A stretch of 64,000 bases of DNA from JABJAG01 sp038137215 (GTDB taxonomy: Bacteria; Pseudomonadota; Alphaproteobacteria; UBA6615), in NCBI GenBank assembly GCA_038137215.1, contig JAYQBG010000001.1:124001-188000 (forward strand), in the 5' to 3' direction. Positions 6,892-16,678 of the stretch are shown one piece after another. Each line of letters begins with the position of its first letter. The stretch's first letter is position 1. The notes beneath the pieces were generated by a model, which saw only the letters and a program-made list of their open reading frames with translations, was not told where the DNA came from and made no database searches. The translations under genes and the position numbers were made by a program.

Positions 6892-9051
6892 CTATCGGGC
6901 TGCGAGCGTGCTGGTAACCCCGGCCTGTGCAAGGCCGGTATAGACGTCGTCGTCCGAAAGCAGTTCCGGCAACACCACACCTTGCGGCGCATCGGGCCCG
7001 TAAACCACATTGAACGGGATGCCGAACCGACCGAAGGAGGCCAGATATCTGGCGATCTCATCGCTCGGTTTTGTCCAGTCGGCGCGCATCCGGACCACCT
7101 CGCCCTGCTCGAAGGCTGCGCTGATATCAGCTGTATCGAGGACACGCTTCTTGTTGACCTGACAGGTGATGCACCAGTCTGCGGTCACATCCACGAACAC
7201 GACCTTGCCGTCGGCCACCAGATCGGGAATGGCTGCCCGATCGAACGGAAACCAGGCCTCATCCCGGGCGGCAATCCGAGAAGATTCCCCGACACCAATA
7301 CCGAGCGCTGGCAAAACACTGGGGACAGCGAACGCGACGATCGCTGCCATGGCCACGGCGACGATCACACCGGGGCTGGCGTCATTCGCCGGCTTGCGGG
7401 CGCGCAGGGCTAGGACCGCAAAGATCGTCGCCATCAACAGCCCGACAACCATGGCGGCCTCCAGCGAAACCTGGACTGCCACCACCGACAAGAGCCAGAC
7501 AGCGGTCGCCACGAGCGCCAGAGCCAGAACCTTCTTCAGCACGTTCATCCACGGACCGGGCCTGGGAAGCCGGGTCGCAAGACGCGGGAACACCGCGACC
7601 AGAATGAACGGCAGCGCCATGCCCACGCCCAGAGCGGCAAAGATCGCATAAATCTCGAGCGGGCCGCGGCTCAGGGCAAATCCGATCGATGTCCCGAGAA
7701 ACGGCGCGGTACAGGGTGTGGCCAAGATGGTCGCAAAAGCACCCTGGAAAAACTGGCCGCCCAGTGAGTGACTGTTGCCCGCCGAAACGGCGGCGTCCGA
7801 CACCCGCCCGGGCAGGCGCACTTCGAACAGGCCCCACATATTTGCGGCAAACAGGGTCAGGATCACAACAAGCGCAATCACGAACAACGGCTGCTGAAAC
7901 TGGATTCCCCAGCCGACGGCCAGGCCTGCGGATTTGACACCCACGGCGAGGCTAGCCAGCGCGAGGAACGACACCACAATCCCGGCTGTCGTGGCCAGAA
8001 AGCCGAGTCGGACGGATTTCGCGTCACCCCCGCCATGGCTGACCACCGAAAGCAGTTTAATGTAGATCACCGGCAGCACGCAGGGCATCAGGTTCAGGAT
8101 CAGGCCACCGATCAGCGCCAGACCCATAATGGAAAGCAGGGTTGCGACATTCAGCCCGCCCAGATCGACGCCCGACAACCCATCGGGTGCCGGGGTCGCA
8201 ACCGTTTCCATACTGCGCGCGCCGTCGATCAGCGTGAATACGAGCGGCTCGCTCTCGAGATCCACCGCCGCGCCCTCACCGAAAATGTCTTCCGCACCCA
8301 CCGAGGCCAGTACGAGCCGTCCTCCGTCGTGAAACTCAAAACTCGGATTGGAGAACACCGCGTCTTCGTGACCTTCGATCAGCAGATCGGGGTTTTGGAA
8401 CGGGGTGTCTGCCCGGAAAGCAGCGCGGATCAGCGGCCTGGAGGGCGGACCCGAGACCTCGGCACCGGTGAAGGACAAACCCGCACGGCGACCATCGCCG
8501 GGAACCTGATTCTGATACCGGTCGATGAGATTGGCATGATCGCTGGGCATCGCGGGGCCCGCCGGCAGATCGAGTGCGGCCTCGAAACTGTGGGGAATAC
8601 AGACATCGTCGCAAACCAGGAGATCGACCCGGGCGCGCAGGCTGACGGCCTCGCCGGCCCGGGCTACCTGGGCCTGAATGGGAAAGACAACGCGCTTCTC
8701 GTAACCGAAGGTCTCAAGATCGTAGAAATTGAACCGGATCGGCACCGGCCACCGGAATTCCGTCTCTGCCAAATTCCGGCTGCCATCCCACTCCACAAAG
8801 GGCGGAATTCCCGCGTCCCCCGGGGAGCGCCAGTAGGTTTTCCAGCCTTCGTCGAGGCGCACTTCCACACCGAGTGGGATGGTATCGAGATCACCGACGG
8901 CCGAGGTCGCGGAAATCAGGCGCACATCGGCCCTGGGACCGTCAATCCAGTCCGTGGCCGCATCGCCCGCGGCAAACCCCGGCCACAAAATCGCCTGAAA
9001 GGCCACGACAATCGCAGCGATGCGCCTGAATCCCTGAATTTGCGCTATCAT
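6892..9051 (-). CDS. DsbD/ScsB-like membrane thiol-disulfide transporter with C-terminal thioredoxin domain
   Basis: The 719-residue protein has an N-terminal signal segment and then a periplasmic DsbD-alpha/DsbC-like domain containing LLVCDDVCIPH (Cys-x3-Cys). A central block of about eight membrane helices contains the paired cysteines of PCVLP and PCTAPF, typical of the CcdA/DsbD core. A C-terminal thioredoxin-like domain has Cys627 and Cys630 in ADWCITCQ. Such proteins carry electrons from cytoplasmic thioredoxin to periplasmic substrates. The layout is closer to the ScsB group than to E. coli DsbD. It is divergent from the yqgE/algH gene and no partner scs genes are adjacent. Confidence 0.9.
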   Translation of the reverse strand: MIAQIQGFRRIAAIVVAFQAILWPGFAAGDAATDWIDGPRADVRLISATSAVGDLDTIPLGVEVRLDEGWKTYWRSPGDAGIPPFVEWDGSRNLAETEFRWPVPIRFNFYDLETFGYEKRVVFPIQAQVARAGEAVSLRARVDLLVCDDVCIPHSFEAALDLPAGPAMPSDHANLIDRYQNQVPGDGRRAGLSFTGAEVSGPPSRPLIRAAFRADTPFQNPDLLIEGHEDAVFSNPSFEFHDGGRLVLASVGAEDIFGEGAAVDLESEPLVFTLIDGARSMETVATPAPDGLSGVDLGGLNVATLLSIMGLALIGGLILNLMPCVLPVIYIKLLSVVSHGGGDAKSVRLGFLATTAGIVVSFLALASLAVGVKSAGLAVGWGIQFQQPLFVIALVVILTLFAANMWGLFEVRLPGRVSDAAVSAGNSHSLGGQFFQGAFATILATPCTAPFLGTSIGFALSRGPLEIYAIFAALGVGMALPFILVAVFPRLATRLPRPGPWMNVLKKVLALALVATAVWLLSVVAVQVSLEAAMVVGLLMATIFAVLALRARKPANDASPGVIVAVAMAAIVAFAVPSVLPALGIGVGESSRIAARDEAWFPFDRAAIPDLVADGKVVFVDVTADWCITCQVNKKRVLDTADISAAFEQGEVVRMRADWTKPSDEIARYLASFGRFGIPFNVVYGPDAPQGVVLPELLSDDDVYTGLAQAGVTSTLAAR

Positions 9052-9253
9052 TGTGGTTCAACCCCGACCCGGCATGTTTTGGTCCAATCGATACGAGTAC
9101 ACGCTTGATATATAGGAAAAACCCGCCCCGAATATACCGGTCGCGCGCTCAAGCGGGCTCACAATCGCGTGTCGTAATTTTATTACCAACCCAACTGCCG
9201 AATGTTGGGCAATCGAACGCCCAGGTACCAAGCAACACATGCCGGAGAAAACC

Positions 9254-9826
9254 ATGAGCGAACAGAAGACGACTGATGATTTTGTCGGTCAGGTTCTGCT
9301 GGCGATGCCGGCCATGAGCGACCCCCGCTTCGAACGCTCCGTCATCTATGTCTGCGCCCACAACGAAGACGGCGCGATGGGTATCGTCATCAACAAAACC
9401 CTCGATTCGATCGATTTCCGCGAACTGCTCTCCCATCTGGACATTCCCACCGGAGAGAACGCGGACGATGTTGCTGTGCATTTTGGCGGTCCGGTCGAAA
9501 ACCAGCGTGGCTTTGTCGTCCATTCGGAAGACTACCGGCATGCCGAAACCCTAGTCGTGGACAAGGGGATCGGCCTGACGGCCACCGTCGATATTCTACG
9601 CGATCTGGCGAGCGGGACAGGCCCGCAGGACGCGATACTGGCACTGGGCTATGCCGGCTGGGGGCCGGGTCAGCTCGAATCGGAGTTTCAGGAAAACGCC
9701 TGGCTGCTGGTTCCGGCCAGCCGCGAGTTGTTGTTCGACATCGCGAATGATGACAAATGGGAACACGCCTTCAACAGCATCGGCGTCGATCTCTCCGTCC
9801 TGTCAGGAACCGCTGGGCGCGCCTGA
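9254..9826 (+). CDS. YqgE/AlgH family protein
   Basis: This is a conserved cytoplasmic protein of the UPF0301 family (COG1678), whose biochemical role is unclear. The start at 9254 (MSEQKTTDDFVGQVLLAMPAM) has a GGAG site just upstream; an earlier ATG at 9239 is less likely. Hallmarks visible are the PAMSDPRFERSVIYVC block, GAMGIVINK, FGGPVENQRGFVVH, and ALGYAGWGPGQLESE. Length is 190 residues, as expected. Its last 24 bases overlap the 3' end of the convergent MFS transporter gene. Confidence 0.92.
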   Translation: MSEQKTTDDFVGQVLLAMPAMSDPRFERSVIYVCAHNEDGAMGIVINKTLDSIDFRELLSHLDIPTGENADDVAVHFGGPVENQRGFVVHSEDYRHAETLVVDKGIGLTATVDILRDLASGTGPQDAILALGYAGWGPGQLESEFQENAWLLVPASRELLFDIANDDKWEHAFNSIGVDLSVLSGTAGRA

Positions 9827-11035
9827 GGACTCTTCGCGCTCTTTCCGCGACCGCAAGACCAGAGCGTAGATCGCAAAACCGGCCGAGAGCGCAAACAGAA
9901 GATACCCCGTCACCTCAAACGCCGTGCCCACACTGGTCCGCGTGGCAATCGGCACGCTATAGAACGGGGAAGCAAACTGCCCGAGGAAGAACAGCGTGGT
10001 CAGTGCCCCCACCGCGCGCCCCCGGACGCTCATCGAAGCGCGGGAGATAATCGCCATATTGGCATTGGGAATGAAGGCGCCGACCGAAAACCCGCCCACA
10101 GCCATGGCGATCATGGTCTCGGTGAAGTTCGTGGCTTGAGAGGTCATCACGAAACCAACAGCCCCAAACCCGAAGATCAGCGAAAAAATGGCTTCCGGAC
10201 TGAGGCGTGAGCGAATCCGGCGATAGGCCAGTGAGGCAAATCCCGCCGTCAGATTGAACATCCCGATCGCCAGCCCCGCGCGGGTCGGGTCGGTGACGCC
10301 GATTTCGACGAGAAAAAACTGGGTCTGGGACGGGATCATGAACATCGCCACCATGGTCACGAAGGTCACCGCACAGATAAATCCGATTGCGCCCCACTGC
10401 CGCAGGGTCGGCGGCGGCTCCTTGTCGCGTCCTCCGGGACCCTCGGAAACAGGCTCATAAAGGCTCAGCAACATCAGGGGAATCAGCAGGATGGCGACCG
10501 CGAACAGGGTGAACCCGACGCGCCAGTGAATCTCCGCCAGCAGGCCCGCGATCACCACGAAGATCAGTGTACCGAAGGACATGAACGCCCCTTGTAGGCC
10601 GGCGACCCTGTTGCGTTCTTCGCCCACGTAATAATCGCCGATCAGCGCCGTCACGCTGGTCAGAATACCGGCAAGAAACACACCGAGCAGCGCGCGGCTG
10701 ACCAGAATCGCCAGCAGGGAATCCAGCACCAGTACCGACACGCCGGAAAGCCCGTAGAGCAGTGCGCACAGAATCAGCACATTGCGCCGCCCGAACCGAT
10801 CGACCGTATATCCGATAACCGGGCCCGACAATGCGATGAACAGCATCGGCATGGTCAAGACCAGGCGGGACAGCAATTCCGCATTGTCCAGATGTGCAAA
10901 ATCAGCCTGCAGGGCCGGCAGTCCGGGGGCCACAGCAGACGGTGCCAGAAAGGCCAGCCCGCTGGTCAGCAGGATGGTCCACAGACGCAGCCGTTTGCGG
11001 GCCGCAACTTTGTCGACAGGATTTAACCCAGACAT
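9803..11035 (-). CDS. MFS transporter (12 membrane helices)
   Basis: A 410-residue major facilitator protein with about twelve hydrophobic segments. Motif A is visible as GYTVDRFGRRN after the second helix. It starts with a short positive N terminus (MSGLNPVDKVAARKR) and then the first helix with APSAVAPGLPAL. The substrate cannot be read from the sequence; drug or metabolite efflux is the general expectation. It lies 29 bases downstream of the RimJ-like gene on the same strand, so it may be read from the same transcript, and it overlaps the 3' end of the yqgE/algH gene in the convergent direction. Confidence 0.85.
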   Translation of the reverse strand: MSGLNPVDKVAARKRLRLWTILLTSGLAFLAPSAVAPGLPALQADFAHLDNAELLSRLVLTMPMLFIALSGPVIGYTVDRFGRRNVLILCALLYGLSGVSVLVLDSLLAILVSRALLGVFLAGILTSVTALIGDYYVGEERNRVAGLQGAFMSFGTLIFVVIAGLLAEIHWRVGFTLFAVAILLIPLMLLSLYEPVSEGPGGRDKEPPPTLRQWGAIGFICAVTFVTMVAMFMIPSQTQFFLVEIGVTDPTRAGLAIGMFNLTAGFASLAYRRIRSRLSPEAIFSLIFGFGAVGFVMTSQATNFTETMIAMAVGGFSVGAFIPNANMAIISRASMSVRGRAVGALTTLFFLGQFASPFYSVPIATRTSVGTAFEVTGYLLFALSAGFAIYALVLRSRKEREESSGAPSGS

Positions 11036-11064
11036 GATTTCACACCGAATGTGACGGTTCAGAT

Positions 11065-11667
11065 CTATGTCTCGTCACGGTTCGAAACGTGATCTTCGGA
11101 CAACAGAGAGAACAGCAGATGATCCTGCCAGACTCCGCGAATTCTCAGGTATTTGCACGCATATCCGTCTTCCGAGAAACCGCTGCCCAGAAGCAGGCGT
11201 CGGCTCGGCTCATTGTGCGGCAGACAAGCGGCTTCAACCCGGTGGAGGGACAGCTCTTCAAAGCTGAAATCCAGCAGAAGCCCCAACCCCTCGCTCATAT
11301 AGCCCTTACCGGCATAGGCCTCTCCCATCCAGTAACCGAGCGTTCCGCACTGGGCGACGCCGCGGCGCACATTGGAGAGACTGATCCCCCCGACAAGGGC
11401 AGAACTTTCGCGATCGAACAGAAACATGCTGTAGCCGGTGTCATTGCGCCAGTCGCTCGCGTAACGGTTCAGGCGCCGGTAAAAGGCATCGCGGCTGAGC
11501 GCATCATTCGGCCAGGTCGGCTCCCAGGGTTCGAGAAACTTGCGGCTCGCAGCACGAATTTCAGCATAGGCACGCCAGTCCCGTTCGACCGGGGAGCGCA
11601 GCAGCGTCTTTCCGGACTCCAGCCGCACACTGGACGCGCTCGGCGAAAGGGAACGAAACAACCTCAT
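11065..11667 (-). CDS. GNAT N-acetyltransferase of the RimJ/RimL group
   Basis: The 200-residue protein resembles RimJ/RimL enzymes that acetylate the N terminus of ribosomal proteins. The block CGTLGYWMGEAYAGKGYMSEGL is the acetyl-CoA-binding motif A region, and RVEAACLPHNEPSRRLLLGSGF is the C-terminal motif B region. The thrC-M16-rimJ order is common in alphaproteobacteria. It starts 17 bases after the M16 peptidase gene and so probably belongs to the long minus-strand transcript. The exact substrate is not evident. Confidence 0.88.
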   Translation of the reverse strand: MRLFRSLSPSASSVRLESGKTLLRSPVERDWRAYAEIRAASRKFLEPWEPTWPNDALSRDAFYRRLNRYASDWRNDTGYSMFLFDRESSALVGGISLSNVRRGVAQCGTLGYWMGEAYAGKGYMSEGLGLLLDFSFEELSLHRVEAACLPHNEPSRRLLLGSGFSEDGYACKYLRIRGVWQDHLLFSLLSEDHVSNRDET

Positions 11668-11684
11668 GGTCCCGGCGCCTCCGA

Positions 11685-12947
11685 CTAGGCCGCCACACGG
11701 GTTCGAATGGCATCGAACGTCGCGATGTCGGAGGACGGGCCGACCGTGGCCAGGCTGGGTTTGGTGGCGAAGGTCCGTCTTGCGATCTGCGAAAGCATCT
11801 CCGGCGTCACACGGTCGATCTTCTCAACGAGTTCCGGCACAGAGACGATGCGATCGTAGATCAGCATCTGCTGGCCGGCGCGCTCACTGCGTGCGCCGGT
11901 GGATTCCATACCCATCAGCAGGTTCGATTTCAGCTGGGTCCGCGCCCGCGCGATCTCCTCCTCGCTCAGGCTGTCCGCCAGCCGCGTGATCTCGCCGCAC
12001 AGGGCGGGAACGAATTCGTCGATCAGGTCCGGGCCCGTCCCGGCATAGATGCCGAAGACGCCACCGTCGGAAAACGCCGACAGGAAGGTATCGATCGAAT
12101 AGACCAGGCCGCGCCGTTCGCGAATTTCCTGGAACAGCCGCGATGACATTCCGCCGCCTAGAAGGTTCGAGAGAACCGAAAGAGCGTAGTAGTCGTCCGT
12201 GCCCACCGGTACTCCCTGGAACCCCATCACGAAGTGAATTTGTTCGAGATCACGGGGCTCGCAGTGTTCTCCGCCACCATAGGTCGAAGCCACGAAGGGC
12301 TCCGAGGCTCCTGCCGGGATATCCGAGAGGTGTTGCTCAGCCAGGGCAAGCAACTCGGCATGGGTGATGTTTCCCGCCGCCGCCAACACGACGGCGCCGC
12401 CGCGATAGTGCTTGCCATGGAATCCGGTCACCGCATCGCGCGGCATCGCGCCCACCACATCGGCCAGCCCGAGAACCGGCCGGCCCAGCGGCTGATCTGG
12501 AAAGGCAACCGCCTGAAAGTTGTCAAAGACAACGTCATCGGGGGTGTCATGCGCCTGACCGATTTCCTGCAGGACAACCGAGCGTTCGCGCACCAGTTCG
12601 TCCTCATCGAAAAGGGAGTGCTGAACGATATCGGCAATCACATCCACGGCAAGCGGCGCATCGTTCTTCAGCACCTTGGCGTAATACGCAGTGACCTCGC
12701 GCGCGGTATACGCATTGATATGCCCGCCAACATTCTCGATGGTTTCCGCGATTTCCGATGACGACCGCCGCGCCGTGCCTTTGAACATCATGTGTTCGAG
12801 CAGATGCGCGACCCCGTTGGTCTCCAAAGGTTCGAAACGCGCACCGGCGCGCACCCAGACACCGACCGAAACCGATTCGACCGTCGGCATGGGGTCCGTT
12901 ACGACGCGCACACCATTGGGCAGTGTTGTGATCTCGACGCTATCCAT
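11685..12947 (-). CDS. M16 family zinc peptidase (mitochondrial processing peptidase-like)
   Basis: A 420-residue single-ring-half M16 protease. The inverted zinc motif HLLEH is at residues 48-52, with the usual downstream glutamate region. The start MDSVEITTLPNGVRVV at 12947 is chosen by family comparison; the frame is open far upstream but that sequence is antisense-like filler overlapping thrC. The RRGLVYSIDTF segment is the conserved substrate-binding R/Y region. It starts only a few bases after the thrC stop (12955), so the two are coupled. It is a soluble cytoplasmic form without a signal peptide, unlike the pair near 54-56 kb. Confidence 0.93.
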   Translation of the reverse strand: MDSVEITTLPNGVRVVTDPMPTVESVSVGVWVRAGARFEPLETNGVAHLLEHMMFKGTARRSSSEIAETIENVGGHINAYTAREVTAYYAKVLKNDAPLAVDVIADIVQHSLFDEDELVRERSVVLQEIGQAHDTPDDVVFDNFQAVAFPDQPLGRPVLGLADVVGAMPRDAVTGFHGKHYRGGAVVLAAAGNITHAELLALAEQHLSDIPAGASEPFVASTYGGGEHCEPRDLEQIHFVMGFQGVPVGTDDYYALSVLSNLLGGGMSSRLFQEIRERRGLVYSIDTFLSAFSDGGVFGIYAGTGPDLIDEFVPALCGEITRLADSLSEEEIARARTQLKSNLLMGMESTGARSERAGQQMLIYDRIVSVPELVEKIDRVTPEMLSQIARRTFATKPSLATVGPSSDIATFDAIRTRVAA

Positions 12948-12954
12948 CGGAGTT

Positions 12955-14361
12955 TCAGGACACCTTTTGCTGTGTGGCGTGTTTGCGAACATAGTCACGC
13001 ACAACGTCCAGGTCATTGTCGAGGGTCTGCGCGTGTTCGGGCCGCTCGAGCAAATCCGAGAGGTGATCCGGCAAGGGTGGCCGCAGTCCGCTTGCCTTCT
13101 CGACAGCATCGGGAAACTTCGCCGGATGCGCGGTGGCAAGCACAATCCGTTTCGTGCCGTCGCGCGGGGTCTTGCGGGCCGCGCCGACCGCCACAGCCGT
13201 GTGCGGATCGATGAGCATGCCGGTCTCCTGATGCACCGACCTGATGACATCGATGGTTTCCTGATCGTCAAGTCGATGGGCTGCGAACAGCCCGCGCGCA
13301 TCGGCTGCAAGCCGGGCCGAATCCGGCAGCCTGCCATCCGACCGGAAGGCCTGCATAGCCTCTGCAACAGCCGGGCCGTCGCGGCCGAGGAGGTCGAAGA
13401 GAAGACGTTCGAAGTTGCTCGACACCTGAATATCCATACTCGGCGAGAGCGAAGGTTCTACATCGGTGATCGACATATCGCCCTGATCAAAGAAGCGATA
13501 AAGAATGTCGTTGCGGTTCGAGGCGACAATCAGCTTTTCGATGGGCAGCCCCATTTTCAAAGCGACATAACCCGCATAGACATTGCCGAAATTCCCGGTC
13601 GGAACCACGAAGGACAAGGGCTGCCCGAGTGTTTCGGTCCGCGTGGCTGCGGAAAAGTAGTATGCGGTCTGGCCCATAACGCGGGCCCAGTTGATGGAAT
13701 TGACGGCCGAAAGCCCCAGATCGTCCCGTAAGCCCTGGTCGGCGAACATCGCCTTCACCAGATCCTGGCAATCATCGAAGGTGCCGCGCAGGGAAATATT
13801 GAAAACATTCTCGGACTCTACCGTCGTCATCTGGCGGCGCTGAACCTCCGAAACCCGACCCTCGGGGAACAACATGAAGATATCGAGATTTTCCCGGTCA
13901 CGGCACGCCTCGATCGCCGCAGAGCCGGTATCGCCCGAGGTGGCGCCGACAATCGTCAGCCGTTCGCCCCGCAGGCCCAGCACATGATCGAACAATCCAC
14001 CCAGTAACTGCAGTGCAAAGTCCTTGAAGGCCAGTGTCGGACCATGGAACAGCTCGAGCAGGTAGGTATCCTCGTCGAGCGCGACCAGGGGCGCGATCGC
14101 GGGGTCGCGAAAGCCCGAATAGGCCGTCGCCACGATGCGGGAAAGATCGTCGTCACTGACCAGCGACGGTTCGATAAACGGACGCACAATCCGGACCACC
14201 GTGTCCGTATAGGAGAGGCCGTGAAGCGCTGCGATATGGGAGGGTTCAAACTGCGGCCATTCAGCCGGCACAAACAACCCGCCATCACGCGCCAGGCCGC
14301 TCAAAAGCACGCCTTCAAACGTCTGTTGGGGTGATGAACCTCTGGTACTTACAAACTCCAC
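12955..14361 (-). CDS. thrC: threonine synthase
   Basis: ThrC converts O-phosphohomoserine to threonine with PLP. I choose the GTG at 14361 (VEFVSTRGSSPQQTFEGVLL) because it matches family N termini and has an AAGGA site 7 bases upstream; an ATG at 14418 would add 19 unrelated residues. The PLP lysine is Lys113 in GPTLAFKDFALQLLG. The 468-residue length fits the larger proteobacterial type. It lies between an M32 carboxypeptidase gene and an M16 peptidase gene in a long minus-strand run that begins at ctaC. Confidence 0.95.
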   Translation of the reverse strand: MEFVSTRGSSPQQTFEGVLLSGLARDGGLFVPAEWPQFEPSHIAALHGLSYTDTVVRIVRPFIEPSLVSDDDLSRIVATAYSGFRDPAIAPLVALDEDTYLLELFHGPTLAFKDFALQLLGGLFDHVLGLRGERLTIVGATSGDTGSAAIEACRDRENLDIFMLFPEGRVSEVQRRQMTTVESENVFNISLRGTFDDCQDLVKAMFADQGLRDDLGLSAVNSINWARVMGQTAYYFSAATRTETLGQPLSFVVPTGNFGNVYAGYVALKMGLPIEKLIVASNRNDILYRFFDQGDMSITDVEPSLSPSMDIQVSSNFERLLFDLLGRDGPAVAEAMQAFRSDGRLPDSARLAADARGLFAAHRLDDQETIDVIRSVHQETGMLIDPHTAVAVGAARKTPRDGTKRIVLATAHPAKFPDAVEKASGLRPPLPDHLSDLLERPEHAQTLDNDLDVVRDYVRKHATQQKVS

Positions 14362-14428
14362 GAAACCGTCCTTCCCGGAAAAGCGGGCTAACCTATCCAA
14401 GCCGCCTGAACGACACAAGACGAGGTGC

Positions 14429-15958
14429 TCAACCCCGGTCGAGATACCTTGTCTGCAGGTGATCGAGAAATATCCGGAAGTCGAGGGGCTGCCCGGTGAC
14501 CTCGATCAATAAGTCTTCCGCCGGTCGATAGGCCCCGCGCTGGTGCACCTTTTCCCGCAACCACGAGACCAACCCGGACAGACGGCCGGCTGCTATATCC
14601 TCTTTCATGCCAGGCATCGCCGCACGCGCGGCGGCGTAAAGCTGCGCAGCAGCCATGGCGCCCAGCGTGTATGTCGGGAAATAGCCGAACGCACCGGACG
14701 GCCAGTGGACATCCTGCAGACAGCCCGAGGCGTCGTCGGGCGGCACAACGCCCAGCAGATCGCGCATCCCGTCATTCCAGGCCCCCGGAAGGTCGCCCAG
14801 CGGCAGATCGCCCGACAGAAGCGCGCGCTCCAGCCGGTAGCGCAGCACCACATGGAGCGGATAGGTCACCTCATCCGCATCGACGCGGATCAAACCACGT
14901 TCAACACGCGTGTAGAGGCGATAGAAATTTTCCACATTCCAGGCAGGTCCTTCGCCGCCAAACGCGGCCTGCATACGCGGCAAGGCAAATTGCAGGAAGG
15001 GGCGCGACCGGCTGACCTGCATCTCGACCAACAGCGACTGGCTTTCATGAATCGCCATCCCTAGCGCCTTGCCCACAGGCTGATAGCGCCAGGCCTCCGG
15101 CAGGCCCGCCTCATAGAGTGCATGACCCGTTTCGTGGAGCACGCCCATCAGCGATTCAGTGAAATTTTCCTCGCTGAAGCGCGTGGTGATCCGTACATCC
15201 CCTGCCGCGCCACCACAGAACGGGTGATGGCTGATATCCAGTCGGCCGGAATCGAATGAGAACCCGAGGATCTGCATCAGTTCGGCGGCCAGTTCACGCT
15301 GTCTGGCGATGGGGAACGGGCCCGGCGGTAGGGCCGGTTCCGGGCGTGTGGCCTGGTGTTCGATAACCTCGTTCACCAGGTTGGGCAGATCCGTGGCCAG
15401 TTGGCCGAACAATGGATCGAGCTTTGCAACGGTCGTACCCGCTTCGTACTCATCGAGCAGCGCATCGTAGAGCGACAGTGAAAGCGCTTCGGACCGCGCG
15501 AGGCCGATCTGTTTTACAAGCCCGATCACCTCTTCAAGCGCCGGTACGAGACTGGCAAAATCATTATCGGCCCGGGCCTGACGCCATTGCACCTCACAGA
15601 CCGCACTCGCACGTGCAGCGGACTCGACAAGGTCGCCCGGAACCGCCGCAGCGTTGAGATAGGCACGCGACATTTCGCGCAGATTGGCCGCCTCCCAGCT
15701 TTCTTCGCCGGCTTCGTCCAGTATTTCACCGGCGGCATCGAGATTGTCGCGGACGTCACCGGCAACCAGCAGCTCGTGGCGCAATACGCTCAAAGCCGCA
15801 ATCTGTTCAGCACGACCACCGGCACTACCCTCGGGCATCAGAGTCGCCTGATCCCAACCGAGAATACCCAGCGCATCGCCGACCAGTGCAATCCGGCGGA
15901 AGCGGTCGGTCAGCTTGGCATAGGCCGGACTTTCCGCAAGGGTTCCCACGTTGCTCAT
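14429..15958 (-). CDS. carboxypeptidase Taq (M32) family metallopeptidase
   Basis: A 509-residue cytoplasmic zinc carboxypeptidase. The HExxH motif is HETGH at residues 275-279, with the downstream metal-binding glutamate in the AIHESQSLLVEMQ block typical of M32. The length matches Taq carboxypeptidase. Its start overlaps the SURF1 stop (ATGA, 15955-15958), so it is translationally coupled to the oxidase assembly genes, although no link with oxidase assembly is known for this family. In many relatives ispH follows surf1, so this position may reflect a local rearrangement. Confidence 0.92.
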   Translation of the reverse strand: MSNVGTLAESPAYAKLTDRFRRIALVGDALGILGWDQATLMPEGSAGGRAEQIAALSVLRHELLVAGDVRDNLDAAGEILDEAGEESWEAANLREMSRAYLNAAAVPGDLVESAARASAVCEVQWRQARADNDFASLVPALEEVIGLVKQIGLARSEALSLSLYDALLDEYEAGTTVAKLDPLFGQLATDLPNLVNEVIEHQATRPEPALPPGPFPIARQRELAAELMQILGFSFDSGRLDISHHPFCGGAAGDVRITTRFSEENFTESLMGVLHETGHALYEAGLPEAWRYQPVGKALGMAIHESQSLLVEMQVSRSRPFLQFALPRMQAAFGGEGPAWNVENFYRLYTRVERGLIRVDADEVTYPLHVVLRYRLERALLSGDLPLGDLPGAWNDGMRDLLGVVPPDDASGCLQDVHWPSGAFGYFPTYTLGAMAAAQLYAAARAAMPGMKEDIAAGRLSGLVSWLREKVHQRGAYRPAEDLLIEVTGQPLDFRIFLDHLQTRYLDRG

Positions 15959-16659
15959 GACCGTTCCCGGCGCCAGTGAAAGACAATGAAGATGACCAGC
16001 AGAACGCCCGCAACCCCGTACCAGGTGCCGGCATATTGCAGGTGATTGTTGGGCAGATTGACATCGGGAACCGCACCCACCGGGAAGGTCCCGGGCGAAT
16101 TGCTGTCCGGACCCGCCTCCACATAAAAGCCGAGGCCGCCGGACAAGCCTGCGGCGGCAAGCATTTCAGCTTCGTCCATGTAAAACCAGTTATTCGCAGC
16201 GGGCTCGTTTTCCGGCAAAAATGCACCCGGTTCGCGATAGGCCCGTACAAACCCATTCAACACGACGCGTTGCGCCGGTTCGTCAGGCAGGTCCGCGACA
16301 CTCCCGCGGGGAATCCAGCCGCGGTCGATCATGATGGTGCCCTGCCCGTCATCGAGTTCCATGGGCACGACCAGATGCGCGCCCTGGGTGCCGTCATAAA
16401 TGCGGTTCAAAAGCCGGAACTGTCTGTCGTTCCGCAGAAGACCGGACAGGGTGATGGGCCGGTACTCAATGGCGTCAGGGCTTGGGGCATTTCGTGCGGC
16501 TACGAGATTCAGCGCCGGTGCCGCGATCCGCTCCATGCGGGTATCGATCAGATTGTTCTTCCATTCCAGCCGCTGGACCTGCCACGTGCCCAACCCGATC
16601 AGAAGCAGGAAGATGGGGACAAACACCACGGTGGCCCAGAATGTCGGTCGAAATCCCAT
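15955..16659 (-). CDS. SURF1 family oxidase assembly protein
   Basis: SURF1 helps insert heme a into cytochrome oxidase subunit I. The 234-residue protein has the expected two membrane helices, one near residues 8-25 and one near the C terminus (GVAGVLLVIFIVFHWRR), with a periplasmic domain between. The motifs GTWQVQRLEWKNNLI and MIDRGWIPRG are family hallmarks. It sits in the usual place after ctaE and the DUF983 gene. Its stop overlaps the start of the M32 gene by ATGA. Confidence 0.94.
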   Translation of the reverse strand: MGFRPTFWATVVFVPIFLLLIGLGTWQVQRLEWKNNLIDTRMERIAAPALNLVAARNAPSPDAIEYRPITLSGLLRNDRQFRLLNRIYDGTQGAHLVVPMELDDGQGTIMIDRGWIPRGSVADLPDEPAQRVVLNGFVRAYREPGAFLPENEPAANNWFYMDEAEMLAAAGLSGGLGFYVEAGPDSNSPGTFPVGAVPDVNLPNNHLQYAGTWYGVAGVLLVIFIVFHWRRERS

Positions 16660-16678
16660 ATCGGTCCGTCACTCACAG

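Noticed and set aside
11685..13367. A longer M16 peptidase beginning at 13367
   Set aside because: The extra 140 residues overlap thrC in another frame and show no M16 similarity; homology begins at MDSVEITTLPNG (12947).
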